The notes: generated by a model from the letters alone, not told the origin. A stretch of DNA of 64,000 bases from DASPOJ01 sp050014395 (GCA_050014395.1 JBEKDK010000004.1:16407-80406); one strand, 5' to 3'; counted from the first letter of the stretch, positions 1 through 8,364 are shown. Program-made: numbers and translations.

Positions 1-196
1 AACATCGGCGGCGGGGCCGCAGTTGTTCCTAGCGCGCTGCGGCGGGATAATTCCATACGTGATTTACCGAAGCGCGCCCAGCCGCGCCCCGAGCGTCTCC
101 CGACTGGGCCGTCGCCGAACGGAAATCTATATTGCGAGACGTGTGTCGCGCTAGCGCGTGGCGGTTCGAAGCTTCATCGGAAGGGCGAATCGGGAA

Positions 197-790
197 ATGC
201 AATTTAACTCAGGACCGAGAACCTCGCGGCTGCGGACGGCCGCTGCAGGACACGATGAGCGGCGGCGCTCCGTGCGGCATACGATTTCGGCCGTCGTGCA
301 AGTGGTGGATTTGGGATCGGGAATGCGGCTGACGACACGCGCATCCGATCTGAGCGTGGGCGGTTGCTACGTGGAGGCCCTCACACCTTTCGCCGTTGGA
401 AGCGAAGTGCGCGTCGGGCTGCACAAAGATAACAACGTAATCGAATTCAATGGGAAGATCGTCTATTCGAGTCCCGGCCTGGGCATGGGAATCGCGTTCA
501 CAGAAGCTGAGCCCGACCATCAGGCTGCCCTTGAAGAATGGCTGAATACGCTTCAGCAAGAAAAGCTTGGCGGCCCTGCCCCGCACCCAGCCGTGTCCGC
601 CGAATCGACAGCGCCGGCCACGCCGACCGCATCGGCCGCTCCGGCCACGCCGCGATCTTTCGCATTTACCGCCGCCGGGCCCGATGCGCGAGCGGTTGTC
701 ACGCGCCTTGTGCATTTGCTCGTCGCCAAAGGCCTGCTGAGCGAAGACGACGCCGAGATGATTCTGCAGCACCGCCAGCCGGTCATTTAG
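197..790 (+). CDS. PilZ domain protein (c-di-GMP receptor type)
   Basis: A PilZ domain occupies roughly residues 20-115. The first c-di-GMP motif RxxxR is seen as R23-S-V-R27 ('RRSVRH') and the second, DxSxxG, as D51-L-S-V-G-G. After it comes an Ala/Pro/Thr-rich linker (about residues 125-160, 'APATPTASAAPATPR') and a C-terminal acidic helix. The PilZ family binds cyclic di-GMP and usually controls motility, exopolysaccharide or enzymes. I chose ATG 197; an in-frame GTG at 158 would add 13 residues. It lies just upstream of phoB in the same direction (82 nt gap), which suggests but does not prove co-transcription. Confidence 0.8.
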   Translation: MQFNSGPRTSRLRTAAAGHDERRRSVRHTISAVVQVVDLGSGMRLTTRASDLSVGGCYVEALTPFAVGSEVRVGLHKDNNVIEFNGKIVYSSPGLGMGIAFTEAEPDHQAALEEWLNTLQQEKLGGPAPHPAVSAESTAPATPTASAAPATPRSFAFTAAGPDARAVVTRLVHLLVAKGLLSEDDAEMILQHRQPVI

Positions 791-871
791 TCGCTCGTTC
801 CCGCCGATCGCGGACAGCAGCTTGCGCTCGCACCGGCAACCAAGCTATCGTGTTTGCGACCGCCTCCTCCC

Positions 872-1570
872 ATGAAGCGCATTTTATTGATCGAGGACGA
901 CCGCGATATCGTCGAATTGGTTCGTTACAATCTTTCGCGCGAAGGGTTTGACGTCGTTTCCGTGGGCGACGGTTCCTCAGGGCTTGCGCAACTCCGAAAA
1001 TCCCCGCCCGATCTTCTAATACTCGATCTAATGTTGCCGAAGCTGCCCGGCCTGGAAGTGTGCAAGGAAATTCGCCGCGATCAAAAACTGAATCGGTTGC
1101 CGATCCTGATCTTGAGCGCGCGCGGAGAAGAAGCCGATCGCGTTCTGGGCCTGGAACTCGGTGCGGACGATTACGTAACCAAGCCGTTCAGTCCGCGCGA
1201 ACTGCTGGCGCGCGTGAAAGCGCTGCTGCGCCGGCTGGAGCCGGCCGCGGCGGAAGGCGAAAAGCTGATCACGCGCGGGGAGCTGGCGCTGGACCCGGCG
1301 TCGTTCCGCGTGACGCGCGACGGCGACGCCGTGCCCATGAGCACTTTGGAATTTCGGCTGCTCTACTTTCTGGCCTCGCATCCCGACCGAGTTTTTTCAC
1401 GCGACCAATTGCTCGACGCGGTGTGGGGCTCAGAGCGATTCGTGACCCCACGCAGCGTGGACGTTTACGTGCGCAGAATTCGCAAGAAGGTCGAACGCGA
1501 TCCCGAGCGGCCGGTATATCTGAAGACGCTGCGCGGCGCCGGCTACATTTTTGAAACCCGTGCGAATTAA
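872..1570 (+). CDS. phoB: PhoB-type response regulator
   Basis: OmpR/PhoB family regulator of 232 residues. The N-terminal receiver has the acidic pair E8-D9-D10, phosphoacceptor D52 in 'LILDLMLPK' and the lysine of 'VTKPF' near residue 101. Residues about 130-230 form the winged helix with the typical ending 'TLRGAGYIFE'. It should activate phosphate-starvation genes when phosphorylated by PhoR; the pst operon with a Pho box lies 7 kb downstream. ATG 872 fits the family length; a TTG at 854 is less likely. It overlaps the kinase gene, so the two are translationally coupled. Confidence 0.93.
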   Translation: MKRILLIEDDRDIVELVRYNLSREGFDVVSVGDGSSGLAQLRKSPPDLLILDLMLPKLPGLEVCKEIRRDQKLNRLPILILSARGEEADRVLGLELGADDYVTKPFSPRELLARVKALLRRLEPAAAEGEKLITRGELALDPASFRVTRDGDAVPMSTLEFRLLYFLASHPDRVFSRDQLLDAVWGSERFVTPRSVDVYVRRIRKKVERDPERPVYLKTLRGAGYIFETRAN

Positions 1571-3374
1571 TCTTTTTTGGCAACTGGGACTCTCCGTCGC
1601 CGCGCTGCTGCTGGGCGTGGTGGCGGTGCTCGATCTGTACGCCGCGCGGCTGCTGCAACGCCAAGCGCTGGCCGCGGCCGATCAGCGGCTCACCGCGCTT
1701 TCGCAAATAGCCGTCACGCGCTTCCCGATTGACGCGGACTTGGTCCCTTCCACGGCCCCGAAAAATCCCGCCAGCCGCGCGCAGCTTGACGCCTGGGTGA
1801 ATTGGGTGAAGCTGAGCGGCACGCGCGCGACGGTGATCGCCGCGGACGGTACGGTGCTGGCCGATTCCGACAGCGATTTCCATACGATGGAAAATCACGC
1901 GGGGCGCCCCGAAGTAATTCAGGCGCTGGCCGAAGGCGCAGGCGAATCGGTGCGCCACAGCGCGACGCTCAGCGAGGATCTGGTTTATCGCGCGGTGCGC
2001 TTTCCGATTCCGACGGGGCCGCCGATCGTGCTGCGATTTGCCGCGCCGCTCGAACCGATCGAGGCAACGCTAGGCGAAATTCGCCGGCGGCTGATTCTTG
2101 CGACGCTGCTCATTTTTGCTCTGGGCGGATTGATCGCGCTGATGTTCGCGCGGAATTTTTCCAAGCGCGTCGATCGCCTGAAGGAACTTTCCGAGCGCGT
2201 GGCCGCAGGCGATTTCCACACTCTGCCAACGGACCACTCCGGCGATGCGCTGGCCAAACTGCGCGGAACGCTGAACGCCACCGCGCAGCAACTGGAGCGC
2301 ACCATCGGCGCGCTGCAGCAGGAGCGTAATCGCTCCGCGGCGATTCTGGCCAGCATGGCTGAAGGCGTTGCGGTGATTGACGCGCAGGAACGCCTGGTTT
2401 TCTGCAATCAAGCCTTCCGCCGAATTTTCCGATTGGGCATGGCGCCGGCTGACGGGCGGCCGATGATCGAACTGGTGCGCGAACCTGAATTGCTGACAAC
2501 CGTGCGCCGCGCGCTCTCTGGAGCTGCGCCGGAAGCCGGGGAATTGGAGCGCGGCACCGTGCTGCGGCAAAGTTTTCGCGTGACGGCTTCGCCGCTGCAA
2601 GCCGGTGAGACCGGCGGCGCGGCGCTGGTGCTGCACGACATCACCGACCTGCGGCGTCTGGAACGCGTGCGGCGCGATTTCGTGGCCAACGTCTCGCACG
2701 AATTCAAAACGCCGCTGACGGCCATCCAAGGATTCGCGGAAACGCTGCTGGGCGGCGCGCTGGAAGATCAAACCAACAATCGGCGATTCGTTGAGATCAT
2801 TCGCACGCACGCGGCGCGTTTGGCGCGTCTGACGGACGACCTGCTGGAGCTGGCGCGCATCGAGTCCGGGCGAATCGAAATCGACCGGCGCGAAGTCTCG
2901 ATCGCGGAAGTGGCCGAGGTGTGCGCGGAAACCACGCGGCCGCGCATCGAGCACAGCGATCTACAACTCGAATTGCGAATCCCAGAAGATTTGCCGCACG
3001 TTTCCGCCGATCCGCGGCGCTTGCGTGAAATACTTCAGAACTTGCTGGACAACGCCACGCAGTACACGCCGCGCGGAGGCCGCATTTGGGTGGAAGCGCG
3101 CGTCACAACCGTCGCGGAAGCCGGCAAAGGCGCGTTTTCCGGCGTCGTTGTCACCGTCGGCGATACCGGCATCGGAATTCCGCAATCCGATCAGCAGCGC
3201 ATCTTCGAGCGATTCTATCGCGTGGATGCGGCACGCTCGCGCGAAGCCGGCGGGACGGGACTGGGCCTGGCGATCACGAAGCACCTAGTGGAACTGCATG
3301 GCGGGCGGATATGGGTGGAAAGCGAAGTGGGCCGCGGCTCCCAATTTCATTTTTCGGTGCCCGTAGCTGCATAA
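1560..3374 (+). CDS. phoR: PhoR-type sensor histidine kinase
   Basis: Membrane kinase of about 604 residues. TM1 is near residues 6-26 and TM2 near 179-199, enclosing a periplasmic domain of about 150 residues; then HAMP, a PAS domain (about 255-365), the HisKA box 'NVSHEFKTPLTAI' with phosphoacceptor H380, and a HATPase domain with N ('NLLDNATQYT'), G1 ('GDTGIGIP') and G2 ('GGTGLGLAI') boxes. The HAMP-PAS-HisKA-HATPase order and the phoB neighbour identify it as PhoR-like. The start is either TTG 1551 or GTG 1560, both inside the 3' end of phoB. Confidence 0.92.
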   Translation: MRINLFWQLGLSVAALLLGVVAVLDLYAARLLQRQALAAADQRLTALSQIAVTRFPIDADLVPSTAPKNPASRAQLDAWVNWVKLSGTRATVIAADGTVLADSDSDFHTMENHAGRPEVIQALAEGAGESVRHSATLSEDLVYRAVRFPIPTGPPIVLRFAAPLEPIEATLGEIRRRLILATLLIFALGGLIALMFARNFSKRVDRLKELSERVAAGDFHTLPTDHSGDALAKLRGTLNATAQQLERTIGALQQERNRSAAILASMAEGVAVIDAQERLVFCNQAFRRIFRLGMAPADGRPMIELVREPELLTTVRRALSGAAPEAGELERGTVLRQSFRVTASPLQAGETGGAALVLHDITDLRRLERVRRDFVANVSHEFKTPLTAIQGFAETLLGGALEDQTNNRRFVEIIRTHAARLARLTDDLLELARIESGRIEIDRREVSIAEVAEVCAETTRPRIEHSDLQLELRIPEDLPHVSADPRRLREILQNLLDNATQYTPRGGRIWVEARVTTVAEAGKGAFSGVVVTVGDTGIGIPQSDQQRIFERFYRVDAARSREAGGTGLGLAITKHLVELHGGRIWVESEVGRGSQFHFSVPVAA

Positions 3375-3519
3375 TCCACGCTGTAGATACTACACGTAGA
3401 ATTCACCGCGCCTTCACGCGCCATTCAAATTCAATTTCTACAGTGGAGTCACCCGGCGACCTGGTTTAAGCGGTTCTCCGCTACCGCCACCAAATGGTCT
3501 CGGGATTTTGGCCCACCAC

Positions 3520-3547
3520 GGGGCCGGTGTTACCCGGCACCGGCCCC
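3520..3547 (+). terminator. Hairpin after phoR
   Basis: A perfect 10-bp GC stem (GGGGCCGGTG with CACCGGCCCC) closes an 8-nt loop. There is no T-run after it, so it may be a processing or Rho-assisted hairpin. It sits between the convergent phoR and the 3623-4567 gene. Confidence 0.45.
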
Positions 3548-3622
3548 ACCCCTAACTTAAGCCGTGTTGTTCTAGCGTGTTAGCAAGCTGCGGAAGAACT
3601 GTGCCGTTTCGGAACTGCGCTC

Positions 3623-4567
3623 TCAGTAGTTTCCGGTCATTTCGAGGACGGCGCCGCCGTCGGTGGCGAATTCCTCGGCTCGCGGTGGATTGCCTGCGCG
3701 CAGTGTGAGCCGCGCTAGCGCCAGACTGTTATTGGCGACTTCAAAAGTGCCGGTGCAATCGGTCTTGGCGTAGGGCAGGCGATGCACGGATTGGCCGCCG
3801 CCTTCGATTTCCACGTCGATCGACGCCGCGGGAAAATCCGCGCGGAAAACCCAGCGCATGGCTTTCGGATCGCGGCAACTCTCGCGCAGCTTGCCGGAGA
3901 CGTATGAGCGGCCTTCGTGCCAGAGAATCGCCTTGCGGAATACCAATCCAAGCGGCATTTCATAGACGAGGGCTTCGAATGTGGAAAGACGCCCATCGGG
4001 CTGCGGAAAACACGCGTGCGTCCACGTCCAGAAGTTGCGATGACGAAAACCGCAGTTGTGGCCCTGCACGCCGAAGCCGAGAGGATCGCCGCGAAAAACT
4101 TGATCGTCGAAATGAATTTCGCCGGAGAAAACAGCGTCGGAGTGCGGAGTGCGGGAGAAACCGATCCAGCCTTTATTGCTCAGCGTGATTCCGAAATTGG
4201 CGCGATAGCGCAAATCCCAGGAGAGCTTGTGACCGCGAATTTTGAGAGCGCCCCGGCATGCGGAATCCTCGATACGGTTGGGGCCCGCTTCGAGAAAAAA
4301 CGGATCGCCGCGGGCGCTCACGCGCAGCGCTTCGATCGGAAATTCCTGGATGAAACTTTCAGGCGAGCCGCCGCGCGGAAACCACGTCGCCCAGATTTGC
4401 ACGGGCGCCGCGCGGGGCACGCCGGGGCAGCCTTTACGTCCCGGATTCGCCAGGAGATAGCGCAACCACCACGCGCCGGAGCCATCGGCCAGGCCGAAGC
4501 GCAGGAACCAGGATTCATAGCGGCGGTGCATGCCGAGCCGCGTGTAGGGATTATTCAGCGAAGCCAT
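3623..4567 (-). CDS. Hypothetical protein, AttH/CrtC-like lipocalin type (tentative)
   Basis: Protein of 314 residues without a signal peptide or membrane segment. The central stretch 'GFGVQGHNCGFRHRNFWTW' followed by H-rich and W-rich beta-type sequence resembles the 'G-x-G-x-x-x-H-N-W-G ... W-x-W' signature of the AttH/hydroxyneurosporene synthase (CrtC)/tocopherol-cyclase lipocalin-like superfamily. Those proteins act on lipophilic small molecules. No carotenoid genes are nearby, so I give no substrate. It is convergent with phoR and codirectional with, but 135 nt upstream-separated from, the porin gene's 3' end. The family call rests on pattern only. Confidence 0.5.
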   Translation of the reverse strand: MASLNNPYTRLGMHRRYESWFLRFGLADGSGAWWLRYLLANPGRKGCPGVPRAAPVQIWATWFPRGGSPESFIQEFPIEALRVSARGDPFFLEAGPNRIEDSACRGALKIRGHKLSWDLRYRANFGITLSNKGWIGFSRTPHSDAVFSGEIHFDDQVFRGDPLGFGVQGHNCGFRHRNFWTWTHACFPQPDGRLSTFEALVYEMPLGLVFRKAILWHEGRSYVSGKLRESCRDPKAMRWVFRADFPAASIDVEIEGGGQSVHRLPYAKTDCTGTFEVANNSLALARLTLRAGNPPRAEEFATDGGAVLEMTGNY

Positions 4568-4641
4568 GGTGCTTAGGAAATAGTGTAGAACATTTCTGGC
4601 GGCGCTTGAATATTGTGCGTGCAGGGAGGGAGGGCCGCCCC

Positions 4642-4675
4642 GGGCGGAGAATCGAGCGTGTTCGATTCCCCGCCC
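4642..4675 (-). terminator. Hairpin downstream of the porin gene
   Basis: A 14-bp stem with one mismatch (arms 4642-4655 and 4662-4675, loop of 6 nt) lies 27 nt after the porin stop codon. No clear T-run follows, so termination strength is uncertain. Confidence 0.5.
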
Positions 4676-4701
4676 CGAAGCGGAGATAGACTGCTATTGG
4701 T

Positions 4702-6501
4702 TTATGGCAGCGTGTAGCGCAAGTCCACGTAGACCATGAATAGGTGAGCATCGTGGGGTGCGCCGGTAGCGACGAACCACGGGGCGCGCGTTAGATACGA
4801 CCCTTGAGTGATCAGCGAGACGGCACCATAGTTCGGGTTTTTGAAGAAGGTTTGAATTACACCAATCGTCGCTTCCTGAATGGAGCGATTTTGGCTGTTC
4901 GGTCCGCCAGAGTACCCATAACCTTCAAGCTTGGTTGAGGTGCTGGCAGGATCCTGATAGAAGGCACGTCCGAAGTAGTCTCCGCCATAGTATCCGTAGA
5001 GGAATGACTTCGGTGTGGCCTGCCATTCGAAGCCGGTGATCGTGGAACCGGCCTTCAACGGGACGGGAAGAAACGAAGATGTGGTGGTGAGTTGCTGGAC
5101 CACCAAATCCGGCCCCCCCGCTTCGAGGTACCGGCCGCCTCCATCGCTCCAGTAGCCCGTGCCGATCCAGTGGAAATTCTTCACGAGTTCGAGGTTCAAG
5201 TTCGCCTCGATTCCACCGCCCACCGACGAGTTCGTGACGCGACTTGTGCTGACGACGACCGAACCGGGGGTCACCAACTTAAACTCACTCAGGAGGCCGG
5301 CGACATCGAAGTGCCACGCTGTATTGCCGACCTTCGGGTCGGCGGCGAGTTTGAAGATGAAATCAGGCGCGACGTTGGGTGTCGGCGGGGTCGCAAGCAT
5401 TCCTCCGCTGGTTGCGTCCACAGCGCCGGCCACTCCGCTAAACGCCGTCGGAGTTGTCGCCGCGCCGCCCAAGAACTGGTCGGGATTTTCGATTGAAAGG
5501 CCGATGGCCCAAGTGCTGTTGGGATGATAGACGAACCGAACTTGCGGCGCCCTCGTCCAAGTCAAGCCAACTTGGTAGTTCGTGTCCATGTCTTGTGAAT
5601 AAAAGATGTCGCTGGGGTATGGTGACAATCCCTTTCTGTTTGGCGTCAGCATCGACCAATCCTGCCCCGCGAGAAATTCGAACTTCCCCTTGCGGTAATC
5701 CGCGAAGTACACACGCATACGCAGGGAGTTCGAGTTGCTGGTGTTGTTGGCGTTTTGTGCGGTGAGGCCCAGGAAGTCGGCCTCAAGGTAGCCCGTGACG
5801 GTCGCGCTGCCTACGGGTGCGTCTACGCGCAAACCGATTCGCGAGTTCTGCGCGCTGAAACGGTCTTCGGTTAGCCCCGCGGCCGGCAAGCTGTTGTTGT
5901 ACGGAACACCGGTGAAGCTGGTGCCGATGCCATTGCCGGTGCCCGTGGTGCGGAAGACGTCCGTCAAGTCCATGAAGCCGAGCGGCGTGAATGTGGCGTC
6001 GCCGATCTTGAAGCTGAGCGGGCTGTGCTGCGGCGCGCCCGTATCGGCTGCCAACTTGGCCGATGACTTTGCCGTCCGCGTTGCCGCGGCCGTCGCGGCG
6101 GGTGGCGGCGGCGTGATGGCCATCGCCATAGCCGCCGGTGCGGACGCCGGTGCCGCTGCTGAAATGCTCGATGAAGGCGCCGGCTGTGCCGAGTTGCTGC
6201 TGCTGTTGTCGCCGAGCTTGGCCTTCATTTCCGCGAGTTCTTCTTGCTGCTTCTGAATCTGTTCGGATTGCGATTGCACGAGAATCCGCATCTGATCAAT
6301 CTCATCTTGCAAAACGGCGCTTGACGGCGCCGCACTCACCGGCGCGGTGGACGGTTGCGTAGTCGCCGCAGGCGTCCCGCCGCTGTTTGCCGTAGTTCCC
6401 GCCGAGCTACCCCCTGAATCTCCACCGCCGGGTCCGCCGGCATATGCCACCGGGGACACGAGCACGCATAAGGACAACACCCAGACTGCAATGTTACGCA
6501 T
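4702..6501 (-). CDS. Outer-membrane porin, DcaP-like, with N-terminal coiled coil
   Basis: Predicted 599-residue outer-membrane protein. Signal peptide 'MRNIAVWVLSLCVLVSPVAYA'; then a low-complexity Gly/Ser/Ala region, a coiled coil near residues 70-100 ('LQDEIDQMRILVQSQSEQ'), an Ala/Pro linker, and a beta-barrel from about residue 170 to the C-terminal 'YVDLRYTLP'. This order (coiled coil, linker, 16-18-strand barrel) is that of DcaP/OprP-like trimeric porins. ATG 6501 follows AGGAGG at good spacing. Upstream lie a cysteine-containing short ORF and a terminator that twins the sat attenuator, so it may belong to the sulfur regulon; a set of 11-bp-spaced TGT repeats (6571-6599) could alternatively tie it to PhoB. 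Substrate unknown. Confidence 0.75.
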   Translation of the reverse strand: MRNIAVWVLSLCVLVSPVAYAGGPGGGDSGGSSAGTTANSGGTPAATTQPSTAPVSAAPSSAVLQDEIDQMRILVQSQSEQIQKQQEELAEMKAKLGDNSSSNSAQPAPSSSISAAAPASAPAAMAMAITPPPPAATAAATRTAKSSAKLAADTGAPQHSPLSFKIGDATFTPLGFMDLTDVFRTTGTGNGIGTSFTGVPYNNSLPAAGLTEDRFSAQNSRIGLRVDAPVGSATVTGYLEADFLGLTAQNANNTSNSNSLRMRVYFADYRKGKFEFLAGQDWSMLTPNRKGLSPYPSDIFYSQDMDTNYQVGLTWTRAPQVRFVYHPNSTWAIGLSIENPDQFLGGAATTPTAFSGVAGAVDATSGGMLATPPTPNVAPDFIFKLAADPKVGNTAWHFDVAGLLSEFKLVTPGSVVVSTSRVTNSSVGGGIEANLNLELVKNFHWIGTGYWSDGGGRYLEAGGPDLVVQQLTTTSSFLPVPLKAGSTITGFEWQATPKSFLYGYYGGDYFGRAFYQDPASTSTKLEGYGYSGGPNSQNRSIQEATIGVIQTFFKNPNYGAVSLITQGSYLTRAPWFVATGAPHDAHLFMVYVDLRYTLP

Positions 6502-6570
6502 TCCATTTCCTCCTGGTTGAACGTGGCTGCACGACTGCTGCCAAAGCCTAGGCATGGGCCATTAAGCGTA

Positions 6571-6599
6571 TGTAAGAGGAATGTGAATCCTCTGTTACT
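6571..6599 (+). promoter_or_regulatory. Three TGT repeats at exact 11-bp period (Pho-box-like)
   Basis: TGTAAGA (6571), TGTGAAT (6582) and TGTTACT (6593) recur at 11-bp steps, the spacing of PhoB direct repeats. They point toward the + strand, opposite to the porin gene that starts 70 nt to the left, which weakens a Pho-promoter reading. Confidence 0.3.
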
Positions 6600-6657
6600 G
6601 AATTTTGACCCCCGACTCCGGCCGCAGGTGCAGCTTCTTGCGATTTACAAAGCACCC

Positions 6658-6700
6658 AAAAACAAAAAAAACCACCTGCCAGATCGTCTCTGGCGGTGGG
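6658..6700 (-). terminator. Intrinsic terminator / attenuator before the porin gene
   Basis: On the minus strand CCCACC-GCCAG (6700-6690) pairs with CTGGC-A-GGTGG (6682-6672), followed by eight T, G, five T. It is almost identical in sequence to the terminator at 26879-26921 before sat (one deletion and two substitutions over more than 40 nt). An upstream segment CGTCTTCTGGCGG (6768-6756) can pair with its 5' arm (CCGCCAGA then GACG, 6696-6685; 12 bp with one bulged T), giving a competing antiterminator. Confidence 0.8.
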
Positions 6701-6730
6701 TCACCGAAATCCACGGCTTCAGTTCGGCCG

Positions 6731-6826
6731 TTAGCTCCCTCGGATAGACTTCCCTCCGCCAGAAGACGCGTCAGCGCAATGCGCACGACAACAGGTGAGG
6801 ATGGCAGTTTGAATCTCGATCGTCAC
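6731..6826 (-). CDS. Short cysteine-containing leader ORF before the porin gene
   Basis: A 31-codon frame starting at GTG 6826 with a strong Shine-Dalgarno sequence (AAGGGGG, 8 nt spacing). Residues 11-17 read 'TCCRAHC', giving three Cys codons; the following 'ADASSGG' is encoded by the CGTCTTCTGGCGG segment that can block the downstream terminator. The sat leader ends in the same 'ASSGG' for the same RNA reason. Frame, RBS and terminator fit an attenuator peptide, with fewer Cys codons than the other two leaders. I found no convincing segment that would pair with CGTCTTCTGGCGG from upstream. Alternatively the terminator is just the 3' end of the YeiH unit. Confidence 0.6.
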   Translation of the reverse strand: MTIEIQTAILTCCRAHCADASSGGGKSIRGS

Positions 6827-6941
6827 CGCGATAACCCCCTTTCGAGTGTGCTACTTCCCCGCTCGGCTCATATCCTGCGGCTGGCTTCTCCGTGCCGCAG
6901 AATCCCCTCGTCGACTGGGCTGTGGCACGGAAAGCCGGCGA

Positions 6942-8027
6942 CTAGTGGAGGAAGCGGCTCGAACCGAGCACCAGGCCCAGCGTCAGGCCGGCGATCACGA
7001 TCTCTCCGACTGCTCCCACCAAAAACGGACGTAGACCTTGCTTGCGCAACTCGCCGATGTTCGTGCGCAGGCCGACTCCGGCGAACGTCAGCAGGAAAGC
7101 CCAGCGCGAAAGATTCCCGAGGCTCGCGAGCTGCGGGCCGCTGAACACTTTGATCGTGGCCAGCGTCGAAATCAGCAGAAAGCCGAGCACGAACTTGGGG
7201 AATTTCTGCCATAGGAACGCCGCTTTGTTGCCCACGCCTGCGGTGTGTTGCTTGCGCGCCCAGTGAATGGCGTAGCCCAGCACCACGAAGCCGATCAGCG
7301 CGTTGCGCGCGGTCTTGGCCAGCACGGCAACCTTGCCCGCGGCGTCGGAATAGAGCGCGCCCGCTGCGGTGGCTTCCGCCGTGTTGTCAACGCCCAGGCC
7401 GGCCCAAATGCCGTAGCTGGTATCGCTCATGTGCAACGCGTGACCAATCAGGGGAAACGTGAATAGCGCGACGGCACCGAGAGAGAGGATGGCGGCGATG
7501 GCGTAGGAGGAATCCTCTTCGTCGGCGTCGATGGCGCCTTGCGCCGCGATGATCGCGGAAACTCCGCAAATCGAAGAGCCGATCGCGAGCAAATCGGTAA
7601 GTTTCGGACTCAATTTAAAGGCTCTACCAAGCGCGGTCATGAAGAGCAGTGACACGGTAATCTCGATTGCCACCAGGATCAGGCTGACGCCGCCGAGCTT
7701 CGCGACATCACCGAGAATGAACCGCGAGCCCAACAGGACGATGCCCGCCTTGAGCCAGAATTCGTAGGTCGCCAGACCCGGCCGGAACGCGGCGGGGATG
7801 CCGACGGTGTTGGAAATTAGCAGGCCGATCAGAATGGCCCAAAGAACGTACTCGATATTCGGCAGCGTTAGATGATGGGATTTGCCGTACACCGCGATCG
7901 CGTGCTCGATGTACTTGCCCGCCCATCCGACTGCAACGAGCAGGAGCAAGCCCGGCAATAGGCGTATCGTGCGCTTGAAAAAATTGTCATGAACTTCTGC
8001 TGCTGGCAGAGCGACGGAGCTGGCCAT
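6942..8027 (-). CDS. yeiH: YeiH-family membrane transporter (putative sulfate/sulfite transporter)
   Basis: Polytopic protein of 361 residues with about 10 hydrophobic segments. The central 'GSSICGVSAIIA' and 'GLGVDNTAEATAAG' are hallmarks of the UPF0324/Cons_hypoth698 family, named 'putative sulfate exporter' in databases; E. coli YeiH is linked to sulfite. Start ATG 8027 has GAGGAG about 9 nt upstream. It is the second gene of a unit whose leader is a Cys-rich ORF with terminator; expression under cysteine shortage, as the leader predicts, would suit an importer better than an exporter. Transport direction and substrate are not proven for the family. Confidence 0.82.
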   Translation of the reverse strand: MASSVALPAAEVHDNFFKRTIRLLPGLLLLVAVGWAGKYIEHAIAVYGKSHHLTLPNIEYVLWAILIGLLISNTVGIPAAFRPGLATYEFWLKAGIVLLGSRFILGDVAKLGGVSLILVAIEITVSLLFMTALGRAFKLSPKLTDLLAIGSSICGVSAIIAAQGAIDADEEDSSYAIAAILSLGAVALFTFPLIGHALHMSDTSYGIWAGLGVDNTAEATAAGALYSDAAGKVAVLAKTARNALIGFVVLGYAIHWARKQHTAGVGNKAAFLWQKFPKFVLGFLLISTLATIKVFSGPQLASLGNLSRWAFLLTFAGVGLRTNIGELRKQGLRPFLVGAVGEIVIAGLTLGLVLGSSRFLH

Positions 8028-8073
8028 CGAATCATTCTCCTCAAAGAAACGAATTTTGTTTCGGAATCCAGCC

Positions 8074-8214
8074 TTACCAAGGAACTCGCTTGATCCAACC
8101 TAACCACACCAAGGCGGCAAGGCCGAGTGCCACTGCTACCGCCCACCAATCGAGCGAAATACCAATGCCAGCGGCCTTTTTTGCCACGTTGGTGGTTTCG
8201 AATTTTTCGGACAC
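8074..8214 (-). CDS. 46-residue single-span membrane protein, first gene of the YeiH unit
   Basis: GTG 8214 follows an excellent Shine-Dalgarno (GGGAGGA, 6-7 nt). The product begins 'MSEKFETTNVAKKAAGIGIS' and carries one hydrophobic segment near residues 21-40 ('LDWWAVAVALGLAALVWLGW') ending in 'IKRVPW'. It lies 46 nt before yeiH and after the leader terminator, so it should be co-expressed with the transporter. A role as small accessory subunit or stabiliser is inference from position and topology; I know no characterised homolog. Confidence 0.75.
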   Translation of the reverse strand: MSEKFETTNVAKKAAGIGISLDWWAVAVALGLAALVWLGWIKRVPW

Positions 8215-8299
8215 GGTTCGATCCTCCCTTTGCTTTCTTTAGCTTTGCGACGAGATTGGTGCTGTGATCGATTTCCGGAGGCCGATTCGAGGGGCGCGC

Positions 8300-8341
8300 A
8301 AAAAAAAATGCCCGTCTATCGGCAGGAACCGATGATCGGGC
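8300..8341 (-). terminator. Intrinsic terminator between Cys leader and YeiH unit
   Basis: On the minus strand GCCCG (8341-8337) and ATCGG pair with CCGAT and CGGGC (8314-8310), followed by A and nine T (8308-8300). It starts 24 nt after the leader stop codon. Possible alternative pairing: CGAACG in the leader (8412-8407) with CGTTCG (8356-8351), whose neighbour GGAAC can pair with GTTCC in the terminator. Confidence 0.8.
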
Positions 8342-8364
8342 GTTTTGTTCCGAACGCTAAATTC

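Noticed and set aside
1..157. Possible end of a gene at the left edge
   Set aside because: No frame with recognisable protein sequence could be followed; left unannotated.
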